Below, in pieces: positions 16,327 to 27,100 of a DNA stretch of 64,000 bases. Under the pieces are notes generated by a model. That model worked only from the letters and a program-made list of their open reading frames with translations, ran no database searches and was not told where the DNA came from. The first letter of the stretch is position 1. Every line of letters starts with the position of its first letter. The stretch comes from Chitinophagales bacterium (GTDB lineage: Bacteria; Bacteroidota; Bacteroidia; Chitinophagales; LD1). The DNA is taken from positions 186,001 through 250,000 of the forward strand of contig JAHBTS010000003.1 of NCBI GenBank assembly GCA_019638515.1, given 5' to 3'. The translations under genes were made by a program, and so were the position numbers.

Positions 16327-19300
16327 ATGAACAAACATTTATGCGCAATTCTCAGCTTGCTTTTAGGATTAAGTACCGTTTTTAGCCAATCGCTTACAGA
16401 AGTTTCCTTGCCTCAATATATGCAAGGAACAAACGGCACTAACAACAATAGACTAACCTATATCTGCAGACTCACTTTAGATGGATTAACCGCAAATGCA
16501 ACATACAGGTACTACACAAGTGCCGTAATAGCATCAGACAATGCTACCAGTAATGGAGCCGGAACACCCATATTTTTACCTACTTCAGGAAATTTTTATT
16601 CCGGTTCTTCAAATTTATCTACTTCCGGACAGTATGGCGAATTTACCACCAACTCTAGTGGATCGTTTACCGGATGGTTTGGATTGCAACCAACCGGAAA
16701 CTCTCGCTTTACCTCCGGCAACACCGTGAACATAAGAATTATGCTAAATAATGGTGCAGGAGGCACCTCTGTTGCCACCAGACTCACCACTACCAGCGGA
16801 GTTACTGTATTAAACTTGGGAACAACAACTGCCTTAGCTACCGGCATTAACAGTGTTTCTTGCGGAGATGCCAAAAACTTAGTACTACTTTGGGATAATA
16901 CAACTGCATCCGGTCGCCCCATTTCCGGTGCCGCTATTGAAGACGATGGATTTACCGTGCCCACTTCTTATGCCACATTCTACAGAAACGATGTAGATGG
17001 AACTTCTAAAGCATGGGGAACACTTATTCCAAACACCTTAGCCAATGGCATTAGAAGGATAGAACAATTTTCGCTAAGCACAGGTAGTGCCATTGGCACT
17101 GCAGCAACAGATGCCGATGGCTTGTGGCCTACCAACGCTGTAAACACAGTAAACCCGAGCAGCGGAACCACAGCGCTTGTAATAGACAATGCAGATGCAC
17201 CGCTGGCAACATGTTCATCGTCTCCGGAATTAACCATAGTACCTACCACAAGTCCACTGAGCGGCTTTTGCGCCATTAGTCCGCAACATGGCGAAATGGG
17301 CTCTATACAAATAAGTGGTGCTTATTTAACCGGAGCAAGTGTAACTTTAAATGCAAGTACTGATTTTGAGCTCTCTTTAGACGGCATAACCTTCGGCACA
17401 TCGGTAAATCCAACATATACTGCGCCAACACTTGCTGCTACCAATGTGTATGTAAGGTTAAAAGCAGGGCTTAGTGTAGGAGCAAAATCTGAAGTACTAA
17501 CACTTAGCGGAGGCGGAGCTACCTCCACCACGCTTACTGTGGAAGGTACCGTAGGTGCAGCAGCCACTTTGGGTGTTGGCGATATTATGTTTACTGGATT
17601 TAAAACCACCACTCCGGGAACCGATCAAATTTCGTTTTTTGCTACAGTAGATATTCCTGCAGGAACCGATATCTTATTTACCGATAAAGCATGGGACAAA
17701 ACACTATACGCTCCCAATTTTAATACCTCTGAACAAACCCTTACTTGGAACAGCGGTGCTTCGCTCATTACCAAAGGTACGGTGGTAAAAGGCTCTTTTT
17801 CGAGCGGTACTTCTACTTGGAATATTGGGTCTTCTACCGGCAACGCATTAGATGGACTTTCTAGCGGAGGCGATAATGTTTTTGCATATCAGTTATCTTC
17901 CGGTTGCCCGGCATTTTTACATGGAGTTAGCAGTATAGCTTGGCTTAGTTCGGGAGCAGTAAGTACCAACAACAGTTATTTGCCTGAGGTATTAAATACG
18001 GCTAATGGCAATATTCTTTCCGGAGGTATGGGCAACCAAGAATACACCGGCACCCGCTCTTGCAACACCATAGCTAACTACAAAACTTTCGTAAGTAACA
18101 ATGCTAACTGGGGAGCAGTTGGCGGATCAGATGTAGATGCCACTGCCTTTGTAGAAGGATTAAGTATTTCGCTGGCAACTTCACACACCAGCAAAATGGA
18201 AAACGATAATTCGCCCGTTACCATTACTGCTACGGCATGTACTGCTGTGCCTGCAACTGTAACCGTAACCCTATCGTACAGCGGCTCGGCAACTGCGGGA
18301 ACAGACTTTACTGTATTGCCCGCCACCATTACTATTCCAAGTGGCAGCACCACAGGCAGCACCACACTCACCAATATAAACGATGTGGTTTATGAGGGCA
18401 ACGATACCGCCATTATTTCTATTGCATCTGTAAGTGGAGGCGGTGCTATTATCGGCTCTCCGGCTTCTGTAACTTATATTATTGTGGATGATGATGATGC
18501 GGTATATTACTCATGCGCCAGTGGTTCATCTAATGCCGCAATTTGGTCTCCTTCGCCCGCTTGCCCTACATCCGGCACAGCCGTATTTTCTTCCAGCAAT
18601 AGGTTTGTAATTCAATCGGGGCATACTATTGAATTGGCAAGTTCGCCCGTAACACTTAAATCGCTCGAAATCCAAAGTGGAGGAAAACTATGGCGAAACA
18701 GTTCGGTGGTATCGAACACACGCTACCTGAGCGTGTTTGATTATATTGACAACCAAGGCACTTTGGGCAACAGCACACCTTCTTTTGATGCTATTGGAAT
18801 AAACATCGAAGGAACGAATGTTACGCTTTCTGGTGGTGGCGATTGGAATATAGGTAGGCTTAGAAAAACCGATAACACCAATACAGTTTCTAACCTAACT
18901 ATTGCTGATGCCACTATTCGATTGTACTATCCGGGTACTGCCTTTTACAACAATCAAAATTCCACTACTCTTAATGTGCATATTGTGGCAGGTGCCACGC
19001 TATACGTTTCGGATACTATTACCATAGACGGACCAAACGGTTTAAGCACCGGAGATAGAGGCGGTACTATTACAGTAGATGGCAACTTAATAGTTGATGA
19101 ATCTTTCTTGGCGCGTTCTTTAAACCCAAGCGGCTATGCCACCGGATTAACCATAAATGCAGGTGGAAAGGCTACCGTAAAACGGTTCCGTTTCAACAAT
19201 AATGTTGCAGGAGGTGTTAATCAGTTTCAAGTTACCGTAAATGGCATATTAGAAATAAAGGAATCTTTAGATTTAGAGGATGGAACGTTTAATGGAAATG

Positions 19301-20733
19301 ATCATGTGGTTTTCCTTTCGCCATCGGCAAGCCAAGCGGCTATTATAGATAATTTTTCAACAGGATATTATGGAACTTATAGCGGCACAGGTACTTTCCA
19401 ACGCGGGTTCAGCGCTTCTTCAATTTTCAACCAATTGTATTTTAGTGCCCCTATAAACAATGCCGCCATTACAAGTTTTGCACCTGCCAAAGGAGCAGAT
19501 GGCGTTGCCGTAACTCCTAAAAACGATTGCGATGAAACCCAACTCGCTACTTCGAGCAACTACGGCAATGTATTTGAATACAACGAAAACTTAGTAAACA
19601 ATTGCTATTTGGAAGCATGGGTAGTGCGCTCTGCAGGCAATGCCCAAAATGGTAAAGGATACTCTGTTGTAAAAAGTGGAAGCGGGAAACTAGAACTAAG
19701 CGGTACGCCTAATATGAACGCATCTTATACCATTAATAATTTGGGAAATAAAGGATGGGCATTACCTACCAAACAAAACCTTGCTCCCAATGCAACTATT
19801 GCAGGCTGGCACTTGCTGGGCAATCCGTTTCCGGCAAACTTAAATCCTGTAAATCCTAACGCAAGCGAGTTTGGAAATATCTTTAAAGTATTAGACGCAG
19901 CCAACGGGCAATATGTAGATTTTAGCTTTTCCGGTGCCGATTTATTGGCTCCTTTTCAAGGCTTTTTTGTTTACAAAGCTAACAATGGTGGCACAGCAAA
20001 TTTTGATATTCATGGCGGCAGCAACCGCACTCGCAGTGCTATTCAATTCTATAAAAACAATGATCCGCTTAAGCAATTAAAAATAAAAGTATCGGGCAAT
20101 GGCAATACCGATGAATGCTATTTGAATATTATTCCTGGTGCCACTGCCGAATTCGATTTAGAATACGATGGCTACAAATGGTTTTCTGATGCTTCTCTTC
20201 CAGCTTTATTCACTTCAAACAACAGCGATTTCTTTAGCACCAACACTATTGGAAGTATTGACGAAAATCCAATTGTGCCGTTACATTTTAAAGTTCCTGC
20301 TACCGAAACATATCAATTAGAAATTTCGGGTATCGAGAATTTGAATGGCGTTTCTAAAGTAATTGTTGAAGACCAAATGCAACATCGCTCTTATGAGTTT
20401 ACACAAAATGGCGATTTCTTGTTTAATGCTATTAAAGGAGATGCCGCCAATCGCTTTCAAATCCGTTTCGAAGCTGTGGTTTCCGGTTTACAAACTCCCG
20501 AACAACAGCTAAAACTATTTGTAAACAGCAAAGTATTGCATGTAGATTTAGGTGCAAACAATACCAATAGCACCATAGACATATTCAATACTTTAGGCGC
20601 AAAAGTAGCACAGTTCGGCACTACGGCATCTTACTCAAAATTTGATATAAGCAATCTTGGAATAGGAACCTTTATAGCAAAAGTGAAAAGCGGAAATACT
20701 GCCGCAACTAAAAAATTTACCATAGCAGAATAG
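16327..20733 (+). CDS. large T9SS type A cargo protein with Calx-beta-like domain
   Basis: 1468 residues. Signal peptide 1-20 (HLCAILSLLLGLSTVFS). The body is Ser/Thr/Gly-rich beta structure. A lamin-tail-like domain is likely around 415-620 (GVGDIMFTGFKTTTPGTDQ), a Calx-beta-like domain around 620-720 (SATAGTDFTVLPATITIPSG, ending VDDDD), then a parallel-repeat region and, near 1120-1230, a segment common in Bacteroidota secreted proteins (HLLGNPFPANLNP). The C-terminal 75 residues (LKLFVNSKVLHVDL... STIDIFNTLGAKV... GTFIAKVKSG) are a type A sorting domain. Exported to the surface; binding or catalytic function unknown. Confidence 0.85.
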   Translation: MNKHLCAILSLLLGLSTVFSQSLTEVSLPQYMQGTNGTNNNRLTYICRLTLDGLTANATYRYYTSAVIASDNATSNGAGTPIFLPTSGNFYSGSSNLSTSGQYGEFTTNSSGSFTGWFGLQPTGNSRFTSGNTVNIRIMLNNGAGGTSVATRLTTTSGVTVLNLGTTTALATGINSVSCGDAKNLVLLWDNTTASGRPISGAAIEDDGFTVPTSYATFYRNDVDGTSKAWGTLIPNTLANGIRRIEQFSLSTGSAIGTAATDADGLWPTNAVNTVNPSSGTTALVIDNADAPLATCSSSPELTIVPTTSPLSGFCAISPQHGEMGSIQISGAYLTGASVTLNASTDFELSLDGITFGTSVNPTYTAPTLAATNVYVRLKAGLSVGAKSEVLTLSGGGATSTTLTVEGTVGAAATLGVGDIMFTGFKTTTPGTDQISFFATVDIPAGTDILFTDKAWDKTLYAPNFNTSEQTLTWNSGASLITKGTVVKGSFSSGTSTWNIGSSTGNALDGLSSGGDNVFAYQLSSGCPAFLHGVSSIAWLSSGAVSTNNSYLPEVLNTANGNILSGGMGNQEYTGTRSCNTIANYKTFVSNNANWGAVGGSDVDATAFVEGLSISLATSHTSKMENDNSPVTITATACTAVPATVTVTLSYSGSATAGTDFTVLPATITIPSGSTTGSTTLTNINDVVYEGNDTAIISIASVSGGGAIIGSPASVTYIIVDDDDAVYYSCASGSSNAAIWSPSPACPTSGTAVFSSSNRFVIQSGHTIELASSPVTLKSLEIQSGGKLWRNSSVVSNTRYLSVFDYIDNQGTLGNSTPSFDAIGINIEGTNVTLSGGGDWNIGRLRKTDNTNTVSNLTIADATIRLYYPGTAFYNNQNSTTLNVHIVAGATLYVSDTITIDGPNGLSTGDRGGTITVDGNLIVDESFLARSLNPSGYATGLTINAGGKATVKRFRFNNNVAGGVNQFQVTVNGILEIKESLDLEDGTFNGNDHVVFLSPSASQAAIIDNFSTGYYGTYSGTGTFQRGFSASSIFNQLYFSAPINNAAITSFAPAKGADGVAVTPKNDCDETQLATSSNYGNVFEYNENLVNNCYLEAWVVRSAGNAQNGKGYSVVKSGSGKLELSGTPNMNASYTINNLGNKGWALPTKQNLAPNATIAGWHLLGNPFPANLNPVNPNASEFGNIFKVLDAANGQYVDFSFSGADLLAPFQGFFVYKANNGGTANFDIHGGSNRTRSAIQFYKNNDPLKQLKIKVSGNGNTDECYLNIIPGATAEFDLEYDGYKWFSDASLPALFTSNNSDFFSTNTIGSIDENPIVPLHFKVPATETYQLEISGIENLNGVSKVIVEDQMQHRSYEFTQNGDFLFNAIKGDAANRFQIRFEAVVSGLQTPEQQLKLFVNSKVLHVDLGANNTNSTIDIFNTLGAKVAQFGTTASYSKFDISNLGIGTFIAKVKSGNTAATKKFTIAE

Positions 20734-20791
20734 CCACCTGCATCGGTCTATTTATTTAGAAACATTCACTTTCAATCTTCGCGAAAGCGTT

Positions 20792-20799
20792 TACCTTCG
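20792..20799 (+). promoter_or_regulatory. putative -7 element (TAnnTTCG)
   Basis: TACCTTCG, one mismatch from TAnnTTTG, ends 16 bp before the ATG at 20816. A TTTC lies about 18 bp upstream, a weak -33 match. It would drive the IPExxxVDY-pyk pair. Confidence 0.35.
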
Positions 20800-20815
20800 G
20801 TATTAAACTCAACCC

Positions 20816-21259
20816 ATGCCAAAAAAGGTTTTTAGGTTAGATGATGATGACGAAGATGAAATACCCAAACCGGTTTTGCTCATTGGCATTGCCGGAACAA
20901 TAAAGTATTACAAGCTTTGCCACTACCTAAACAAAACTTGGGAATTGGATTTTGAAATGCAGGAATCCATTAAACTCAGGTTGCCCCGCAAGCAAAATAC
21001 TTTTGAATTCATACATTTAAAAGCGGTTAAAAATCCGGGTGAAATAAGCTACGAAGTGCTTACGAACAAAGACAAAAACGAGTCGCTCATTCCCGAAGCA
21101 AGCGATTACGATTTACTGCTAAAAATAGATGCCAACCTGCCTCCCCAAGAAGTAAAAAAAATATGCAGCCAACTAAAGCAAATGCCCGAAGTAATGATTG
21201 CTGTGCCCATAGAAACCAATTCAATTAAAACCCTCGAACGAATTTTTACAAAAGAATAA
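20816..21259 (+). CDS. IPExxxVDY family protein
   Basis: 147 residues, cytosolic. The region LIPEASDYDLLLKI contains the motif that names this Bacteroidota family. N-terminal DDDDEDEIP is acidic; the rest is mixed alpha/beta, with LNKTWELDFEM and MPEVMIAVPIE. Function is unknown, but members regularly sit directly upstream of pyruvate kinase, exactly as here (6 bp gap), which suggests a link to glycolysis or simply stable co-transcription. Confidence 0.85.
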   Translation: MPKKVFRLDDDDEDEIPKPVLLIGIAGTIKYYKLCHYLNKTWELDFEMQESIKLRLPRKQNTFEFIHLKAVKNPGEISYEVLTNKDKNESLIPEASDYDLLLKIDANLPPQEVKKICSQLKQMPEVMIAVPIETNSIKTLERIFTKE

Positions 21260-21265
21260 GCGGAT

Positions 21266-22696
21266 ATGAAAATCAATATCAACAAAACAAAAATTATCGC
21301 CACTTACGGTCCATCCTGTGCCGATAAAAATATAATGCTCGAAATGGTAAAGGCCGGAGTAGATGTATTCCGTTTTAATTTTTCGCACGGTAGCTACGAG
21401 CAGCATCTCGAAGGCTTTAAACGCGTAAAACAATTAGCCACCGAGCTTGATTTAAACATTGGCATACTTGCCGATTTACAAGGTCCCAAAATACGCTTAG
21501 GAAAAGTACGCGACAACCACGAAGTACTCGAAACAGGGCAAACCGTAGAAATTACCAACAAAGAATGTGTAAGCACCTTTAAACGGCTTTATGTAAGCTA
21601 CGAACCACTACCACAAGAAGCCACACCCGGAGAGGTTATTTTAATAGACGATGGTAAAATTGAACTAAAAGTAATTGAAACCAATAAAGTAGATACCGTA
21701 ATTGCCCAAGTAATTACAGGAGGAAAAATAAGCAGCAACAAAGGTGTAAACCTCCCCGATACCAAAACCACCGTACCCGCACTTACCGAAAAAGACAAAC
21801 GCGATCTCGACTTTGCATTGGCAAACGGAGCCAACTGGATTGCACTTTCCTTTGTGCGCTCCCCGCGCGATATCCACCAACTTAAAGAAATAGTTGGCGA
21901 TAAAAACAGCTATTTAAAAGTAATGGCAAAAATTGAAAAACCCGAGGCTCTAACCGAAATTGATGAAATTATTAAAACAGCCGATGGCATTATGATTGCC
22001 CGTGGCGACCTTGCCGTAGAAGTACCGCAAGAGCGTATGCCGCTTATTCAAAAAGACATTGTAAAGCGCTGCCTTAAATTTGCTAAACCCGTTGTGGTAG
22101 CAACGCAAATGATGGAAAGCATGATAGAAAACCCCAACCCAACGCGCGCAGAAATTACCGATGTGGCTAATGCCGTAATTGATGGTGCCGATGCCGTAAT
22201 GCTCAGCGGAGAAACCAGTACCGGAAAGCACCCCATAAAAGTAATTCAGGTAATGGAAAAAATTTTGCGCAATATAGAAAACAGCTCCATTATTTACGAC
22301 AAAGAACTAAAGGCCAACCAAAGTTCGCCCACCTTTATCAGCGATGCAATTTGCTACAATGCTGCGCGCATGAGTGGAGAGTTGGGCGCAAAAGCAATTA
22401 TAGGCATGACTTTTAGCGGCTACACAGGTTTTATGCTCAGCAGTTACCGCCCAAAAGCACTCATCTTTATTTTTACAGAAAACAGAGATTTGCTAAACGC
22501 ACTAAGCCTGTGCTGGGGAGTACGCGCCTTTTACTATAAAAGTTTTGTAGGAACCGATACTACCATCCGCGATGTAATTCGCATACTCAAAGAAAAAAAT
22601 CTCGTAGCCCCAAACGATATTATTATCAATACAGGCAGTATGCCACTGGCATCTAAAGGCAGAGCCAATATGGTAAAAGTAACAGTGGTTGAATAA
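21266..22696 (+). CDS. pyk: pyruvate kinase
   Basis: Final ATP-yielding step of glycolysis: phosphoenolpyruvate and ADP to pyruvate. 476 residues, the standard bacterial length. N-terminal TIM-barrel motifs include VFRFNFSHG, LADLQGPKIRLG, MAKIEKPEAL with the catalytic Lys, and MIARGDLAVEVP with the metal ligand region; VMLSGETSTGKHP follows and the C-terminal allosteric domain occupies about 350-476. Second gene of a two-gene operon. Identification firm. Confidence 0.97.
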   Translation: MKININKTKIIATYGPSCADKNIMLEMVKAGVDVFRFNFSHGSYEQHLEGFKRVKQLATELDLNIGILADLQGPKIRLGKVRDNHEVLETGQTVEITNKECVSTFKRLYVSYEPLPQEATPGEVILIDDGKIELKVIETNKVDTVIAQVITGGKISSNKGVNLPDTKTTVPALTEKDKRDLDFALANGANWIALSFVRSPRDIHQLKEIVGDKNSYLKVMAKIEKPEALTEIDEIIKTADGIMIARGDLAVEVPQERMPLIQKDIVKRCLKFAKPVVVATQMMESMIENPNPTRAEITDVANAVIDGADAVMLSGETSTGKHPIKVIQVMEKILRNIENSSIIYDKELKANQSSPTFISDAICYNAARMSGELGAKAIIGMTFSGYTGFMLSSYRPKALIFIFTENRDLLNALSLCWGVRAFYYKSFVGTDTTIRDVIRILKEKNLVAPNDIIINTGSMPLASKGRANMVKVTVVE

Positions 22697-22700
22697 CCTC

Positions 22701-22738
22701 AAAAAAAAATGCAACGCACCATAAATGGCACGCTGCAT
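22701..22738 (-). terminator. Rho-independent terminator of the RND efflux operon
   Basis: On the minus strand, ATGCAGCGTGCC (22738-22727) pairs with GGTGCGTTGCAT (22720-22709) over all 12 positions when G-U pairs are allowed, with a 6-nt loop. It runs straight into nine U residues (22709-22701). It lies 20 bp after the outer-membrane factor gene. On the plus strand the same stem has A-C mismatches and no U-run, so it serves only the efflux operon. Confidence 0.85.
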
Positions 22739-22758
22739 AACACACCAATTTTTAAAAC

Positions 22759-24186
22759 TTAATTCCACCCACCGCCAAGCGCCTTGTAAATATTTATTTC
22801 AGCATTCAGCTGTTTCTTTTTTATCTCTATCAACTCCATTTTAGATTCCAAAGCTTCGCGCTGTGTTAAGAGTACTTCTACATAATCGGCACGAGCAGAT
22901 TTAAACAAGTTCTCTGAGATAGAAACCGAATGTGTAAGTATTTCTACCTGGTTAGATTTGGTTTCAAAACTATTTGAATACTTCTCTATTCCCGATAATT
23001 GATTGAGCACCTCGGTGTAAGCATTCAATATGCTTTGTTCGTATTTGTAAACTGCTTGAACCTGCTTGGCTCGCGCAGTTTTATACGCGGCCACCAAGGC
23101 ATTTCTATTTATGAGCGGTGCAAAAATATCGCCCAAAACACCATACAGCAACGATTCCGGACGAAACCACACTGCCGGATTAAATGCCTGAAAACCTGTA
23201 GAAGCCGAAATACGAATAGATGGAAAGAAACTTGCCTTAGCAACCTTAATATCTAATTTGGCAGCCGCAAGTTCCTGCTCTGCTTGGCGAATATCGGGTC
23301 TGTTTTCTAGCAACTGGCTTGGTATTCCTGCCGAAATAGAATCAAATACCGTATTGTAAAATGCAGCGCTATTGCGCACTATCGGTTGTGGGAATCTTCC
23401 TGTAAGGAAATTGATTCTATTCTCGGTTTCTACAATCTGCTGCTGAATGGCATACTGCATATTTTTAGTATTGAGCAACTGTGCTTCGAAACGGTTTACA
23501 GCCAACTGCGTAACCTTTGCAGCATCTTTTTGTTGCTTTACAATGTGCAGCGCATCTTCTTGAATATCAATATTCCTTTGTATAATTTCCAATTGATTAT
23601 CGAGCGACATCAATTCGTAGTACGAATTTGCTATCTCTGAAATTAAATTGGTAACCATAAAATTTTTCCCTTCTACACTCGCCAAATAGCGCGAAACGGC
23701 TGCATTCTTGGCATTCCTCAATTTCTTCCAAATATCTAACTCCCACGAAAAAGCAGCACCAAGCATTATATCGCCCAAAGGCTCCGGAAATTTTTTTCCG
23801 GGTTTTACTTCCAAATTTTTCTCTACTGCTCCGTTGCGTGTGTACTCTCCTACTTTTTCTACGCCACCACCGGCAGTTATATTTACAAATGGTAAGTATT
23901 CTCCTTTTCGTGCTCTAATTTCATTACGCGCCACTTGTATTTCTTGCATAGTAATGTTAAGCTCTTGGTTATTCCTAAGAGCAGTATCAATCAGCATCAC
24001 CAAATTGGAATCTGTAAAATAATTACGCCACTTAATTTTAGCGGTATTAAAGGTGTCTGAAGATGTATTGAAACTCTTGGGAACCGCTTTGTTTTCAACC
24101 TTAAGCGGCTCTTTAAACAACTTACATCCACCTGCCGACACTAGTATAACAGTTACAGCAATAAGCTGAATTATTTTCTTATTCAT
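22759..24186 (-). CDS. RND efflux outer-membrane lipoprotein (TolC/NodT family)
   Basis: 475 residues. Lipoprotein signal with lipobox SAGGC at about residue 21. Two outer-membrane-efflux (OEP) repeats with long alpha-helical hairpins follow, including LRNNQELNITMQEIQVARNE in the first and ENRPDIRQAEQELAAAKLD in the second, the latter a NodT-family signature. Forms the trimeric exit duct of the tripartite pump. Its ATG overlaps the stop of the pump gene (TAATG), showing tight translational coupling. Confidence 0.93.
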   Translation of the reverse strand: MNKKIIQLIAVTVILVSAGGCKLFKEPLKVENKAVPKSFNTSSDTFNTAKIKWRNYFTDSNLVMLIDTALRNNQELNITMQEIQVARNEIRARKGEYLPFVNITAGGGVEKVGEYTRNGAVEKNLEVKPGKKFPEPLGDIMLGAAFSWELDIWKKLRNAKNAAVSRYLASVEGKNFMVTNLISEIANSYYELMSLDNQLEIIQRNIDIQEDALHIVKQQKDAAKVTQLAVNRFEAQLLNTKNMQYAIQQQIVETENRINFLTGRFPQPIVRNSAAFYNTVFDSISAGIPSQLLENRPDIRQAEQELAAAKLDIKVAKASFFPSIRISASTGFQAFNPAVWFRPESLLYGVLGDIFAPLINRNALVAAYKTARAKQVQAVYKYEQSILNAYTEVLNQLSGIEKYSNSFETKSNQVEILTHSVSISENLFKSARADYVEVLLTQREALESKMELIEIKKKQLNAEINIYKALGGGWN

Positions 24187-27100
24187 TATTGGTTTTTATT
24201 TCTCTTCAAAAAGTTACTTACTATTTTTCTTACGCGTTTGGTAAGAGCCAACTCTTCTTGGTCTTCAACAAAGTTTTCGCTGAGTGGCGCTATATCTTGG
24301 TCTCTTATTAGCTGTTTACCTTCAGATAGTTTGGCAAAAACATAGTACAAACCGGGTACTACCAACACACCAAAAATAGTTCCAAACAACATGCCACCAA
24401 GAGCCGAAGAGCCGATGGTTCTATTACCTACAGCGCCCGGTCCTGTTGCAATTGCAAGTGGAATTAAGCCGGCAATAAATGCAAAAGAAGTCATCAATAT
24501 TGGGCGAAAACGCACCTTGGAGCCTTCAATAGCTGCATCTAAAATAGAAGCACCTTGCTGCTGTTTTTGCACGGCAAATTCCACAATTAAAATGGCGTTC
24601 TTACCCAATAACCCAATGAGCATAATTAAGCCCATTTGCGCATAAATATCGTTGGCAAGCCCCATCGCTTTTAATAGTAAAAACGAACCAAAAATTCCAG
24701 GAGGAAGCGATAGCAATACCGCAAGCGGAATCAAGAAACTTTCGTACTGTGCCGCCAACACGAGGTAAACGAAAATAAGTACCACCACAAAAATTACGAG
24801 TGCTTCGTTACCTCTTCTTGCTTCATCGTACGAAAGTCCTTCCCAAGCAATATCGTAGCCGCGGGGCAAGGTTTCTTTCGCCACTTCTTGAATGGCCTTA
24901 ATGGCATCGCCACTGGTGTAGCCCTTAGCCGGAACGCCCTTTATGGAAGATGACATATAGAGATTGAAGCGCGTAATTTCGTTTGGCCCCATTGTTTTGC
25001 GCATACTCATAAACGATGAATAAGGCACCATTTCATCCTTATTGTTTTTAATGAAAAGGTTTAGAATATCGCTGGGCATTCTGCGATATTCGGGCGCACT
25101 TTGGGTGTACACTTTAAAGAAGTTATTAAAGCGCACAAAACCTTGCTCATAAGTACTACCAATAAGAATGTTTAAATTCTCCATGGCATCGCCAATAGAA
25201 ACTCCTTTTTGCATGGCGCGTTCATTATCAATTATGAGTTCGTATTGCGGATAGTTTGCAGCAAAAAATGTAAACAAGCCTGTAAGTTCTTTGCGCTTGT
25301 GCAATGCTTCCATAAACTCTTTATTTACCTTATCGAATTCTTGGTAATCTATGGTTGGATGCTTATCTATCATACGCAGCGAAAAACCATCAGACGAGCC
25401 ATAGCCGGGCACTGCGGGCGGCTCAAAGTATTCAATTACCGCACCCATATCTTTGGTTTTTTCTTCCAACTCTTCAATTATTTCTTTTACAGAGTGCTTG
25501 CGTTGCGACCAATCTTTTAAGTTAATAATACAAGTACCTGCGTTGGAACCGCGCCCTTCGGTAAGCACTTCATAACCGGCCAAAGAAGCCACCGATTGCA
25601 CACCTTCTACATGCTCTGCTATTTTTTGCAGCGTACGCGAAACATCATTCGTTCTTTCTAGAGTAGAACCCGGAGGAGTTTGAATGATGGCATATATCAT
25701 TCCTTGATCTTCGTTAGGAATAAAGCCTGCGGGTAATTTTTCATTTACACCCACAATGCAAAAAGCAAAAACAATCAATATGCCAAAAGTTACTACCCTG
25801 CGGTTTACAATTAATTTAAGCAAGGCGGTGTACTTGCCTGTTGCCTTATCGAAGTTTTTATTGAACCAGTTAAGGAATAAATTTACAGGCGAATTGCTTT
25901 TGTGCGCACCGTGGTTGTTTTTCAGAATCATGGCACACAATACCGGAGCAAGCGTTAGCGCTACCACACCCGAAAGCACAATGGCACTTGCCATGGTGAG
26001 CGAAAACTGTCGGTAAAAAACGCCCACAGGACCTGTCATAAACGAAACGGGCACAAACACTGAGGTCATTACCAATGTAATGGCAATAATGGCTCCGCTT
26101 ATTTCGCCCAAAACTTCTTTTACGGCATGGTAAGGCGAAAGATGCTTTTCTTCCATCTTGGCATGTACTGCTTCTACCACCACAATAGAGTCGTCTACCA
26201 CAATACCTATTGCCAATACCAATGCAAAGAGTGTAACAAGGTTAATGGTTAAACCAAAAAATTGCATGGCAATAAAGGCTCCAATAAGCGAAACAGGAAC
26301 AGCCAATGTGGGTATAAGCGTGGAGCGCAAATCGCCTAAGAACAGAAACACCACCAATGCCACCAGTAAGAATGCTTCAAACAAAGTGTGCAATACTTTT
26401 TCTATGGAGGCATCTACAAACTTCGATACATCGTAATTGATTTCGTACTTCATTCCCGGAGGAAAATCCTTCTTCAGTTCTTCCAACTTTTCTTTTACGC
26501 CTTCGATAACTTTGCTGGCATTGCTGCCGAAGTTCTGTTTCAACACAATAGAGGCAGAGGGATATGCATCTTTACTAGAATAGATATCGAAAAACTCGCT
26601 TCCCAATTCAATGCTGGCAATGTCTTTTAGTTTTAAGCTTTCGCCATTGGGGTTGGCTCTTACAATAATGTTTCCGTACTCTTCGGGTTTATTGTATCGC
26701 CCTTTATAGGTAAGCACATACTCCAGCGATTGTGCCGATTTGCCCGAGGCTTGACCTAAACGCCCTGGTCGCCCAATTACGCTTTGCTTGTTGATGGCTT
26801 CCATTACTTCTTCGGTAGAAACATTGTAAGCACGCATTCTATCGGGCTTTAGCCATATACGCATGGCAAACTGCCGGCTACCCAAAATTTGCGCTCTTCC
26901 CATACCGCTTATCCGTTGCAATTCGGGAAGAATGTGTACGCTGGAATAATTATAGAGGAACTTTTCATCGGCATTTTTGTCGGTACTGTAAAGGTTTACA
27001 TACATCAACATACTGGGCTGTATTGGCGAAATAATTACCCCTTCGAGTTGTACCAATTGTGGCAGTTTATTGATTACTTGGTCCACCCGTGTTTTTACGT

